From the NCBI GenBank assembly GCA_902762305.1, contig CACWNW010000012.1, positions 1 to 63,991 on the forward strand: 63,991 bases of DNA, given 5' to 3'. The translations under genes were made by a program, and so were the position numbers. The stretch is from Fibrobacter succinogenes (GTDB taxonomy: Bacteria; Fibrobacterota; Fibrobacteria; Fibrobacterales; Fibrobacteraceae). Shown in pieces: positions 43,465 through 51,043 of the stretch. The notes under the pieces are model-generated. The model was not told the origin of the DNA and did no database searches. It was given only the letters and a program-made list of their open reading frames with translations. Positions within the stretch are counted from its first letter, which is position 1; every line of letters begins with the position of its first letter.

Positions 43465-45180
43465 TTATTTTTTAAGAATCGTCGCGCCGTTCAGGCGGTA
43501 GGATTTTTCACCATCGCGGACAATCGCATTGTGGCGCACCCTCTGCACGAAGGGGGCGCTTTGCTTTTGATTGCCGGAATGCAGGGACCGCGGATTTATA
43601 GAAACAACACTCTCATCGAAAACAACCTTTCCGATGAAAATACCGTTGCTTATGCGGTTTCTCGTTTCGTCGTTCGCAAAGTGGATGCATTCTTCGACCG
43701 GGGCGTCATTACAGACCTTCAGGTACACCTCCAACGGGATGCCCGTCCAATCTTCGGGAGATTGGTATTTCAAGGAGCCCAATTTCGCTTCGATCAAAAC
43801 TTCATTGTTGCCATCAAATGTCATCACGGTATCGGCACCCTTGATTTCAATTTTGCGGCTATGCACTTTCATAAAATCAATAGAATCAGGGAGAGGAACT
43901 TCATAGTAAATGTAAGCCAAAGTATCTAGCATACCCACTTGTTGTATCCCATTAACAACTAGTGAAGCCTTCATCTTTCGCGTCAGGTTTCCAAAGCCCA
44001 CATTCTGGATGCGCAACTTCGCGCGGAAGATTCCGTCGGCGCCCACCGTATCGCTCACCCACGATTCACGCAGTACAAAGCGGTAACCCAGGTGGTCGTT
44101 GATGTACTTGAAACCCGTAAGCGAATCCTCTTTCGTGCCGTCGTACTCGTAATCCTTTCCCGTAAAATGCGTCTTTTTCCAGCTGTCGATCAGGTTGTTG
44201 TTCCACTGGATGTTCAGGTAGCTCGTATGCGTGCGGAAACCCTCGTAAGAGAGGAACTCCGGCGTGTTGATGACCTGGTAATTTTCGGCCGTCGTGAGCG
44301 CCTCGCCACCATAAGGCGTGTTGATGCCGTACTTCTCGAGCCAGGCCACTCCCTCTTCACGGCAAATGGACGTCTTGCAGTCGGCACCCCACGTACCGTA
44401 ATCGTATTGCGTTCCCAAGTAGCCGTCGTTGAACATTCCCACGCGGTACATGGTATCGCCCTTCACCTTCGCGATTTCGGCAAACTTCTCGCCATCGATA
44501 TGGAAGTCGACGCCCCAGTTGTCAAAGCCCAAAACCTTTGCGGAGTAGTTGCCCGTACGCGTGAGGATTTTAAGTTCGGGCGGCGTGTTGCGCAGCATCA
44601 GGTTTGTCGCTTCGGCAATGCGATTGTACGTGATGTTCGTATCGCTGTGCATCTCGCCGTAGGCGCCGTGCATTCCCATCTCGAGCGCCACGATTACGTC
44701 GGTATTTTTCGAGAGCACCGGCGCGAGCTGCTTCACGTGCTTGAGAACCCATTCGTGATCCGGAGTCACGTTGCTGCGGCCGTTGTACCACGGGTCGTAA
44801 CAGATGCGCACAACCACGAAGCCCTTGTTCGCGCGAATGTTGTCGAATGTCGTCTGCAACACATACAGGGCATCTTCCGTGAGGTCCTGGTTCTTGCCCC
44901 AGGTCGTATCCCCGCTCGCCGAATCAATACCGAGCCAGGCGTGGCTACTGAATTCCGAAATCTCCGCACGCAAGTGTAACAGCCTGCCAGACGGCTTTTC
45001 AATCGGCTTGCCTCCCGAAGGCTTGAGGTGCAGTACCTGCGGCGTATAGAACCCGCGGTCATAATTGCCGAGCGTCGCCATCGCATCGGTCGTATCGACA
45101 TTCTGTTTCACGAGGCCTGCCGCAAAGAGCGGGACCTGCAGGAACGCTGCCGCAATTGTCCAAATAACAAACCTTTTCAT
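43465..45180 (-). CDS. exported DUF4874/DUF4832 protein
   Basis: A 571-residue exported protein (leader ending PLFAAG). The opening GNYDRGFYTPQVLHL and following TIM-barrel-like strands (VVVRICYDPWYNG, IVALEMGMHGAYGE) match DUF4874; the part from about residue 200 (NYSAKVLGFDNWGVDFH, SYLNIQWNNN, LGYRFVLRES) matches DUF4832. The pair is common in secreted proteins near polysaccharide genes and is suspected to be a hydrolase-like fold, but no activity is established. The C-terminus (KSYRLNGATILKK) resembles a weak sorting tail. The ATG at 45180 is used because it begins the leader. Confidence 0.8.
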   Translation of the reverse strand: MKRFVIWTIAAAFLQVPLFAAGLVKQNVDTTDAMATLGNYDRGFYTPQVLHLKPSGGKPIEKPSGRLLHLRAEISEFSSHAWLGIDSASGDTTWGKNQDLTEDALYVLQTTFDNIRANKGFVVVRICYDPWYNGRSNVTPDHEWVLKHVKQLAPVLSKNTDVIVALEMGMHGAYGEMHSDTNITYNRIAEATNLMLRNTPPELKILTRTGNYSAKVLGFDNWGVDFHIDGEKFAEIAKVKGDTMYRVGMFNDGYLGTQYDYGTWGADCKTSICREEGVAWLEKYGINTPYGGEALTTAENYQVINTPEFLSYEGFRTHTSYLNIQWNNNLIDSWKKTHFTGKDYEYDGTKEDSLTGFKYINDHLGYRFVLRESWVSDTVGADGIFRAKLRIQNVGFGNLTRKMKASLVVNGIQQVGMLDTLAYIYYEVPLPDSIDFMKVHSRKIEIKGADTVMTFDGNNEVLIEAKLGSLKYQSPEDWTGIPLEVYLKVCNDAPVEECIHFANDETRNRISNGIFIGKVVFDESVVSINPRSLHSGNQKQSAPFVQRVRHNAIVRDGEKSYRLNGATILKK

Positions 45181-45194
45181 AATTCTACCCCGCA

Positions 45195-45235
45195 GGATTC
45201 TTCGATTTCGTGCTTCGCACTCCACTCAGAATGAC
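45195..45235. repeat. REP-like dispersed palindrome, copy 2
   Basis: Begins GGATTCTTCG, has a GTGCTTCGCAC hairpin in the centre and ends CTCAGAATGAC. It lies between the two minus-strand genes and resembles the copies near 9622 and 54061. Confidence 0.55.
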
Positions 45236-45317
45236 ACTCTACTTTCCTTACCAAAACGGATATGGATTCTAGCCATATCCGTAATATACACTCATATCGC
45301 GAACATGGCGATATTTT

Positions 45318-46346
45318 TTATTCACCCCTCGGAGGCGGCGGTGCAATCTGGTAGGTTTCGCCGTCACAGACATACACGCAGTTGTCTGTCGAGATGCCGG
45401 GATCGCCATCCTTGCATTCCCTGCCCACAATGGCGTTGAGCGAGCAATCTTCCCGTGCACCGAAGTCCCCATGGTATTCCGTCCACTTGCCGTCCTTGCA
45501 CTGGTAGGCAACATACATGAAGCTTCCGCCCGCATCATCCACCCTGGCATTCTGGACATCGCCCTCGGCTAGGCAGCTCTTACCTTCTTGGGGTATGGAA
45601 GGCGTCCAGGTTCCGCCATCGCACGTAAATTCAACATGCCTTGCACAATCGACCGTCACCGTACCCTGCATGCACGGGGTCATGCTGCACCCCTCCGTGA
45701 TTACACATTCGTTATCGGTGATATGGGAGCACGTCACCTTCGGTTGCACATATTCCCAGAACATGCCGTTGCACTTATATTCATCACCACTCTTGCAGTC
45801 GAAGACATTCAGCGAATCTTTCGCATCGCAATGCTTAGGGCCACAACCGGGCGCATCGCACGTAGTCGGAGCGACATCCCGACACGTTTCCACCTTTTTC
45901 CAGAACATGTCGTCGCAGATATAGACTTCCTGCGTGACGCAATCGACAGCACGTTCCCCTTCGCCGTGGCACCAGTCGTCATAATCACTATCGGGAGGAA
46001 AATCGCTAATATGGATGCAGGTCTCGCCAGAATCCGACGAGCTGGATTTTACAACGGAGGAGGAACTCAAGACCTCGGAAGAGGAGCTTTGTTCCTGCAC
46101 CGACGACGAGCTTCCGCCATTTTCAATGCTCGAGCTGGAATTCTCGACTTCAGACGAGGAACTTTGCTCCGGGCAGTATTGCTTCACGCCCATTCTACAG
46201 AGTTCTTCGACGGTATACCCGCATTCCGGACTGAGCGCTTCGCATTGGTTTGAACCAGAACTGGTATCGTCTCCGCAGGCGGCAAGCCCGAATGCCGTGA
46301 TTACGGTCGCTGTCCCAAGTTTAACAAACAACATCTTGTGATTCAT
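45318..46346 (-). CDS. Ser-rich lipoprotein with Cys-Trp repeat modules, paralogue 1
   Basis: A 342-residue lipoprotein (lipobox LAAC, Cys24), then a ~60-residue poly-Ser/Glu linker. From about residue 130 it has repeated modules with the pattern [Asp-Cys]-x5-[Tyr/Phe]-x-Cys-x4-Trp-x-Cys: DCVTQEVYICDDMFW, DCKSGDEYKCNGMFW and DCARHVEFTCDGGTW. The C-terminal part has further Cys pairs and ends with a Pro-rich stretch. More than 20 cysteines suggest a disulfide-rich surface domain. Last gene of the TIGR02147 operon, 23 nt after its paralogue. No family recognised. Confidence 0.75.
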   Translation of the reverse strand: MNHKMLFVKLGTATVITAFGLAACGDDTSSGSNQCEALSPECGYTVEELCRMGVKQYCPEQSSSSEVENSSSSIENGGSSSSVQEQSSSSEVLSSSSVVKSSSSDSGETCIHISDFPPDSDYDDWCHGEGERAVDCVTQEVYICDDMFWKKVETCRDVAPTTCDAPGCGPKHCDAKDSLNVFDCKSGDEYKCNGMFWEYVQPKVTCSHITDNECVITEGCSMTPCMQGTVTVDCARHVEFTCDGGTWTPSIPQEGKSCLAEGDVQNARVDDAGGSFMYVAYQCKDGKWTEYHGDFGAREDCSLNAIVGRECKDGDPGISTDNCVYVCDGETYQIAPPPPRGE

Positions 46347-46369
46347 AATAATTCTCCTTTTTACTCCTG

Positions 46370-47392
46370 TTAATTAGTCAACATCGGAGGCGGCATGAAT
46401 TCATACTTGCCGTCACGGCAAGCGAAGTCGCACCCGTCCTTGACAACAAAGGCCGTTTCCTCATCATTTTCGTCGCAACTGGTACCGACAATTTCGTCCG
46501 CACGGCATTCAGTAAAATCACGCGGCGTACAATCCAGGCTGTCGGGGCACTCGAAGAGATTCGCGCGGTCAATCCACACGTTCCCTCGGCAAACGAAGTT
46601 TACGATAACGAAGGTGTCGGAATCGGCCAACGGGAATACCCTGAGGTCACGGGTCGCACCCTCCTCCTCGCAAGGTTCCGCCACCCAGTCGTCGTTACAG
46701 AAATCCCTGAGGCCGTATTCCATACAGAGCTTGTAGGCATCGAATCCGCACAAGTCCTTGCTGCGATTGCAATCCGGAGCATCAAGCCAGGTACCGTTCG
46801 CGCATATCATGTGGTAACCCCTGACGCAATCCAAAGCGACTTCGAGTTCGGTATCGCAGGTATACGGCATAATCTGGTCGCTCTTATTGGTAATGTTGCG
46901 GCAGGCTTCGATATGCTGCCAGTAGCCGAATTCGCACACGAAATTTTCTCCCGTATAGCAATCCTGCTTGTTCAACGGACCATCGGGATTGCAGGACTTG
47001 GGCTCGCATTCCGTATAGTCTTCGCCTGCAATGCATTCACCCGGCGCAATGAGACCGCAATAAAAATCCTCATCGTGGATTCTACTTTCTTCCACCCAAG
47101 TGTGCAGGCAGACATATTCTTTCCCTGAGCCGCATTCTACGGCCTTCGCGCCGAATTCATCGCACGCATCGCAAGGCTGGACATACACAGGGCAGTCCGG
47201 CCCCTTGCAATTGTCGCACTCGTGGTTTATGTAAATGCATTCCCCTTCGTCAATACTGGAGCTGGACTGCACTACAGACGAGGAACTCGGTGTAATGTCG
47301 GGCCCGCTGAAGCTGACGTCGCAGCCAACGAACGAGAACGCAGCAAGTACAGAGGCCATCCCCATGGCCTTGATTGTCATTTTCTGTTTCAT
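46370..47392 (-). CDS. Ser-rich lipoprotein with Cys-Trp repeat modules, paralogue 2
   Basis: A 340-residue lipoprotein (lipobox FVGC) with a short Ser linker, then the same type of modules as the next gene: ECGSGKEYVCLHTW, DCYTGENFVCEFGYW and DCVRGYHMICANGTW, plus CDNCKGPDCPVYVQPCDAC near the start of the domain. The C-terminus (KDGCDFACRDGKYEFMPPP) matches that of the downstream paralogue (TDNCVYVCDGETYQIAPPP). GGAG precedes the ATG at 47392, so the longer frame from 47494 is wrong. Probably surface-exposed and disulfide-bonded. Confidence 0.75.
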   Translation of the reverse strand: MKQKMTIKAMGMASVLAAFSFVGCDVSFSGPDITPSSSSVVQSSSSIDEGECIYINHECDNCKGPDCPVYVQPCDACDEFGAKAVECGSGKEYVCLHTWVEESRIHDEDFYCGLIAPGECIAGEDYTECEPKSCNPDGPLNKQDCYTGENFVCEFGYWQHIEACRNITNKSDQIMPYTCDTELEVALDCVRGYHMICANGTWLDAPDCNRSKDLCGFDAYKLCMEYGLRDFCNDDWVAEPCEEEGATRDLRVFPLADSDTFVIVNFVCRGNVWIDRANLFECPDSLDCTPRDFTECRADEIVGTSCDENDEETAFVVKDGCDFACRDGKYEFMPPPMLTN

Positions 47393-47426
47393 GATTTTTC
47401 TCCTTATTGAACTCCAAACCGAACAA

Positions 47427-48194
47427 TCATTTGTCCAGAACCCATTCCGCATTCGGCTGCAGGTCCTTGCACTTGCCCGCAGGCATATCGACATTGACTG
47501 CCTCGTGCACGGCTACAGGGCACGAACCGATTTCGCCGCAGTAGCGGAACAGGAACCTGAATACCATGGATTCCGTCGTCACCTTGCAGCTGGGTACCGC
47601 GATATCGATTACAGAAACTGTATCCTTCGCGACTCCGGCAAGCACGAACCCGGCGTATTTCGAGTTCCCCTCGACAGTCATCATGTACAGTCCGCAACCA
47701 CCGCTCGCGATGCCCTTCCTGATGGAATCGGCCAGGCCGGCATATTCCAGGGCCGCATCCGGAAAGTACGTTTCCAGCTTTTCGATATTGCCCGCGTTAA
47801 ACCGATTGGGGCACGGGCCGTCGAATTCCGTATTAGCACCAGGCGAAGCCGATTGCCCAGGTTCAACAGACGATGGAGGCGGCTTGGGGCCGTGCTCCCC
47901 CTTGGCGGCAAGCACGCCACCATCGAACTGGAGGCTGTCCACCCCGAACAGCGCGAGATAGTAATCCAGCGAGAAGTCGTTAAAACTCGGGCTAGGATCC
48001 TCGACAACCGAAGACAAGCCCGAAGGCTCCGAAGAACTGCTGGACGATTTTGATTCGCAGTCCTTATCGCAATCCGCAGTCATTTCATTGGGCTCTTCGG
48101 CCGTACCCGCAAGCAGGTGGCCGCACCCTACGCACAAGCCAGCCGCCACAATGGTCCAAAACGCGAAGGCGATAAACAAATTAAACTTCTTCAT
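47427..48194 (-). CDS. Ser-rich lipoprotein coupled to the TIGR02147-like regulator
   Basis: A 255-residue lipoprotein (lipobox CVGC), with CDKDCESKSSSSSSE after it. The middle and C-terminal part is an unrecognised domain with four to six cysteines (ASGGCGLYMMTVEG, PSCKVTTESM, YCGEIGSCP, AGKCKDL). Its ATG lies inside the end of the regulator gene, a 14-bp overlap, with AAGGAG just upstream. Regulator and lipoprotein are therefore translationally coupled. It does not share the Cys-Trp module of the two genes that follow. Confidence 0.75.
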   Translation of the reverse strand: MKKFNLFIAFAFWTIVAAGLCVGCGHLLAGTAEEPNEMTADCDKDCESKSSSSSSEPSGLSSVVEDPSPSFNDFSLDYYLALFGVDSLQFDGGVLAAKGEHGPKPPPSSVEPGQSASPGANTEFDGPCPNRFNAGNIEKLETYFPDAALEYAGLADSIRKGIASGGCGLYMMTVEGNSKYAGFVLAGVAKDTVSVIDIAVPSCKVTTESMVFRFLFRYCGEIGSCPVAVHEAVNVDMPAGKCKDLQPNAEWVLDK

Positions 48195-49017
48195 TTTTGC
48201 ACTCCTTCACGTTCTTGCTCAGGGGAAAAAGCTGCAGGTTCAGGCGGTAGACCTGCTCGATATCCTTGTCTTCGGCGGCAACGGCTATAACCTGGCGGCG
48301 GAACTCATCGATCAGGCTCGCGATGCGTTCGTAGCTCCTGCGCGAAAGCCCCATGGTGATTCCGCTAAAATGGCGCTCGTCCACAGGGAGCTCAACCGCG
48401 GACGTCGCAAGCCTAGACATCTGGCCGTGCATTCCCCGAAGCGCGAGCCGGGTCGCATCCGGCGTACCCACAATCGAGGTTTCGGCCTGCACGAAGGCAT
48501 CGTTCCCGGCCTTTTTCAGGAGCCCCGCCCTCGTAAGGAAACTCAGGCTCTTCTGCACATCCGCCGCGGTGACCTCGGGATAGCACATCTTCCCCATATC
48601 GCCGGGAGTGGCACCCGGCATCAGCGGGGCGAGTTCGCGCACTACGGGATTGTGCCAGGAATCGTAGAACTCGAACAGGTCGCCTTCCATCACGCGGACC
48701 TTGTGGACCTTGGCGATGGCAAGCATGTTCTCGTAGGCGGCCTTCTTCTTCGCCTCGGTTTCGGCCTGGCCGTACTCGACCATGGCGCGGAAATATTCCA
48801 TCTCGAACCCCACGAGGCCCATGGCCTGCCCCGTGCGCTCCACCCCGACACGGGAAAGCTTGCTCTTGCCGTCGCAGACCACCTTCATGTACGAAGACGA
48901 GGTAAAGCCCGCAAGCTTCGAGAACTCACGCCACGAGAACACGGAACGGCGCTTGCGCTCCTCGTAGTAGTCCCGCATGTACTGGCGGAAATCGGAATAT
49001 TCAACTATCGGTTTCAT
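48181..49017 (-). CDS. TIGR02147-family putative regulator
   Basis: A 278-residue soluble protein of the Fibrobacter paralogous family TIGR02147 (DUF4423). The typical N-terminus is present: YSDFRQYMRDYYEERKRR, FSWREFSKLAGFTSSSYMKVV (a helix-turn-helix-like part), DGKSKLS, and FEMEYFRAMVEYGQA. The C-terminal part includes SGITMGLSRRSYERIASLIDEFRRQV. I take it as a DNA-binding regulator; no target has been shown for the family. It heads a four-gene operon with three lipoproteins. A near-consensus promoter sits directly before the start, and an in-frame GTG at 49020 is the alternative start. Confidence 0.85.
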   Translation of the reverse strand: MKPIVEYSDFRQYMRDYYEERKRRSVFSWREFSKLAGFTSSSYMKVVCDGKSKLSRVGVERTGQAMGLVGFEMEYFRAMVEYGQAETEAKKKAAYENMLAIAKVHKVRVMEGDLFEFYDSWHNPVVRELAPLMPGATPGDMGKMCYPEVTAADVQKSLSFLTRAGLLKKAGNDAFVQAETSIVGTPDATRLALRGMHGQMSRLATSAVELPVDERHFSGITMGLSRRSYERIASLIDEFRRQVIAVAAEDKDIEQVYRLNLQLFPLSKNVKECKNEEV

Positions 49018-49025
49018 CACTTATA

Positions 49026-49053
49026 ATTATACCTCTTTTTTTTCGAATGTCAA
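49026..49053 (-). promoter_or_regulatory. near-consensus sigma-70-like promoter giving a possibly leaderless transcript
   Basis: On the minus strand TTGACA (49048-49053), a 16-bp A-rich spacer and TATAAT (49026-49031). The expected transcription start falls on or next to the GTG/ATG at 49020-49017, leaving no room for a leader. Confidence 0.55.
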
Positions 49054-49059
49054 TAGTTT

Positions 49060-49171
49060 CATGCAACAAAATTGCTTATTTTTAATTAAAATCACAATTT
49101 TTAACACTCTATCAAATTTTTTCTTTCTTTATGCAACGCCTTGTTGCATAAAGAAGAACCCTGTTGCATAA
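49060..49171. promoter_or_regulatory. four ATGCAAC/GTTGCAT words upstream of the TIGR02147-like gene
   Basis: ATGCAAC occurs near 49060 and 49131, and GTTGCAT near 49143 and 49163. Two of them form a perfect inverted repeat TATGCAAC-GCCTT-GTTGCATA (49130-49150). The spacing and repetition suggest a regulator-binding site, though the last copy is inside a terminator stem. Confidence 0.45.
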
Positions 49172-49180
49172 ACAACAGGG
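49159..49180 (-). terminator. probable terminator of the GH9 gene
   Basis: CCCTGTTG and CAACAGGG arms around a 6-nt loop, followed on the minus strand by TTCTTCTTT, 50 nt after the GH9 stop. The T run is interrupted, so its strength is uncertain. Confidence 0.6.
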
Positions 49181-49229
49181 CGCAAAGGGTCGCGAAAGGC
49201 CGGTTGAGGCACAAAGGCCCAGCAGCAGC

Positions 49230-50963
49230 CTATTTCGAGTAAATCGCTTCGAGGGCGGCGGCGAGGTACGCAAGCGGGGCGTTCCAGTTGATGGCCACTT
49301 CGTTGGTCGCATAGCTGCAGCGGTCGTCAATGTAGGCGAGCGCCGGCTTGTCGGCAGCGGCATAGTTCGGGCACTTCCAGTGTTCCTTGCCGTCGAGGTT
49401 AATATCCTGCTTGCCCAAATGCGGGCCACCCACGAGCATGCCCGGCACCGGATCGTCCACCAGGTCAGATTCACTCGGGCGGTGGTGCGGGTTGCGCGGG
49501 CTCCTGTAGCCGAATCCCGTCACGTAGGTAATGTCCATCGGGTTCTTGCCGAGCAAGTAATCAAGGCACTGCTGCGCGCCGTCCAGGTAGCTCTTGTCGC
49601 CCGTAATCAGGTAGGCGTGCACCAGCACCATGCCGTTGTTCGCCATCGCGCTGTTGGAGCCCCAGTTCCAGCTCCACGGGAAAGCGGGCAGGCGGTAGGC
49701 GCTCGTGTCGCCCACGGCACGCAGGTTGTTCGCCTCGGTCATCACGACCTTCTTCGCGGCAGCGACGAGGTCCTTGTCGAAATCCGCGGAATCGAGCGCC
49801 ACGCGGAAGGCGGAAAGCATGTTCACATCGCCCCACCAGGCGCCATTCGCCGTGAACGGGTTCTTCTTCAGGTCATCCTGATAGTTCTTCTTCTTGGTCA
49901 CGCGGAAGAGTTCGGCGGCAGCCCAGCGGAACTCGTCCTTGCCGTTCTCGTCACCGGGAACGTAGCCGCCCGTCTGCACGTCGGCAGGCTGCTTGTAGAT
50001 AGCCTTCGGGTTCTTCTTCGCCCAGGCGTACGCGCTTTCTGCCGCCTTGAGCATCTTGTCGGCATAGGCCTTGTCGATATTCCTGTAGACAACGCTCGCC
50101 TGCGCCATCACGGCGGCAAAGTCGAGCGACGCGGGCATGTTCTTGATAATCGCATAGCGCGGGGCCGTATCGTCTTCGGGCAGCACGCTCCCGCCGAACT
50201 TGAGAGTCGTCACCTTGTGGTACACACCGCCGTCCTTGTCCTGCAAGGTCAGCATCCAGTCCAGGTTGTAGCGGATTTCTTCGAGCAGTTCCGGGTACTT
50301 CGGGAATTCGCGCGGAATGTTCCAGGTCAGCGAATCCATGTACTTCGGGAAATGCTCGTAAATCTCGAGCAGGGTGAACACGGTAATGCCGGAGTTCACG
50401 ATGTACTTGCCGTAGTCGCCCGCATCGTACCAGCCGCGCGCAGAATTGATGACCTTGCCGGCGCCCTTGCCGCCAGTCACCTTGTCGGAACCGTAAATGA
50501 TCACCTTGTCGTCCATGTGGCCCGCGGCACGCGCCCACTTGCCCGCATACTGCGGTTCGAGCGCCATGCTCGAACGCTGGTAGTAGAACCACTTGAGGCT
50601 CGCCTTCACGAGGTCGCCGTAGACACCCTTCCCGACGGTAATGGGGCTACCCACGTAGGCGCCACCGCGGAACAGCCGGTAGGTTCCCGGAGTCTTGATA
50701 CTCGAGATATCGAAGGTCTGCACCTCCTCGCCGCTGTAGTCCCAGTCGTACACATCGGGGGCATCGAGCTTAAGCACCGTCTTGCCGTTCAGGTCGCGCA
50801 CCTCGAGGCCGTTCGCGTCGTTGCCCGGGTACACGACCGTCTTTTCGGCTTCAGGATAAAAACCCAGCTGGTTCACGAGGGGGCCCGCAACGGAACCCGA
50901 AGCAAACAACGAGATTGCGGCCAAAACCGCACCGGCATAAGAAACATTCTTGTATACAGTCAT
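49230..50963 (-). CDS. GH9 family endoglucanase with N-terminal Ig-like domain
   Basis: A 577-residue exported cellulase. The signal peptide ends near ASGSVAG. Residues ~27-112 are the CelD_N Ig-like domain (VNQLGFYPEAEKTVV, GTYRLFRGG). The (alpha/alpha)6 GH9 domain runs ~117-575: Asp180 and Asp183 in GWYDAGDYGKY (water-activating), PHHRPSES in the active-site loop, and the proton donor Glu555 in YATNEVAINWNAPL. All catalytic residues are present. It lacks a carbohydrate-binding or type IX sorting domain, unlike the GH8 and GH5 genes at 18-23 kb, so it may be released or periplasmic. The ATG at 50963 starts the leader. Confidence 0.93.
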   Translation of the reverse strand: MTVYKNVSYAGAVLAAISLFASGSVAGPLVNQLGFYPEAEKTVVYPGNDANGLEVRDLNGKTVLKLDAPDVYDWDYSGEEVQTFDISSIKTPGTYRLFRGGAYVGSPITVGKGVYGDLVKASLKWFYYQRSSMALEPQYAGKWARAAGHMDDKVIIYGSDKVTGGKGAGKVINSARGWYDAGDYGKYIVNSGITVFTLLEIYEHFPKYMDSLTWNIPREFPKYPELLEEIRYNLDWMLTLQDKDGGVYHKVTTLKFGGSVLPEDDTAPRYAIIKNMPASLDFAAVMAQASVVYRNIDKAYADKMLKAAESAYAWAKKNPKAIYKQPADVQTGGYVPGDENGKDEFRWAAAELFRVTKKKNYQDDLKKNPFTANGAWWGDVNMLSAFRVALDSADFDKDLVAAAKKVVMTEANNLRAVGDTSAYRLPAFPWSWNWGSNSAMANNGMVLVHAYLITGDKSYLDGAQQCLDYLLGKNPMDITYVTGFGYRSPRNPHHRPSESDLVDDPVPGMLVGGPHLGKQDINLDGKEHWKCPNYAAADKPALAYIDDRCSYATNEVAINWNAPLAYLAAALEAIYSK

Positions 50964-51043
50964 GCTTAGAATATACCTAAAAACAAAGAAAAAACGGACG
51001 ATGACCCGTCCGTTTTTCGTTTTCAGCAGGAAACAGTCATCAA

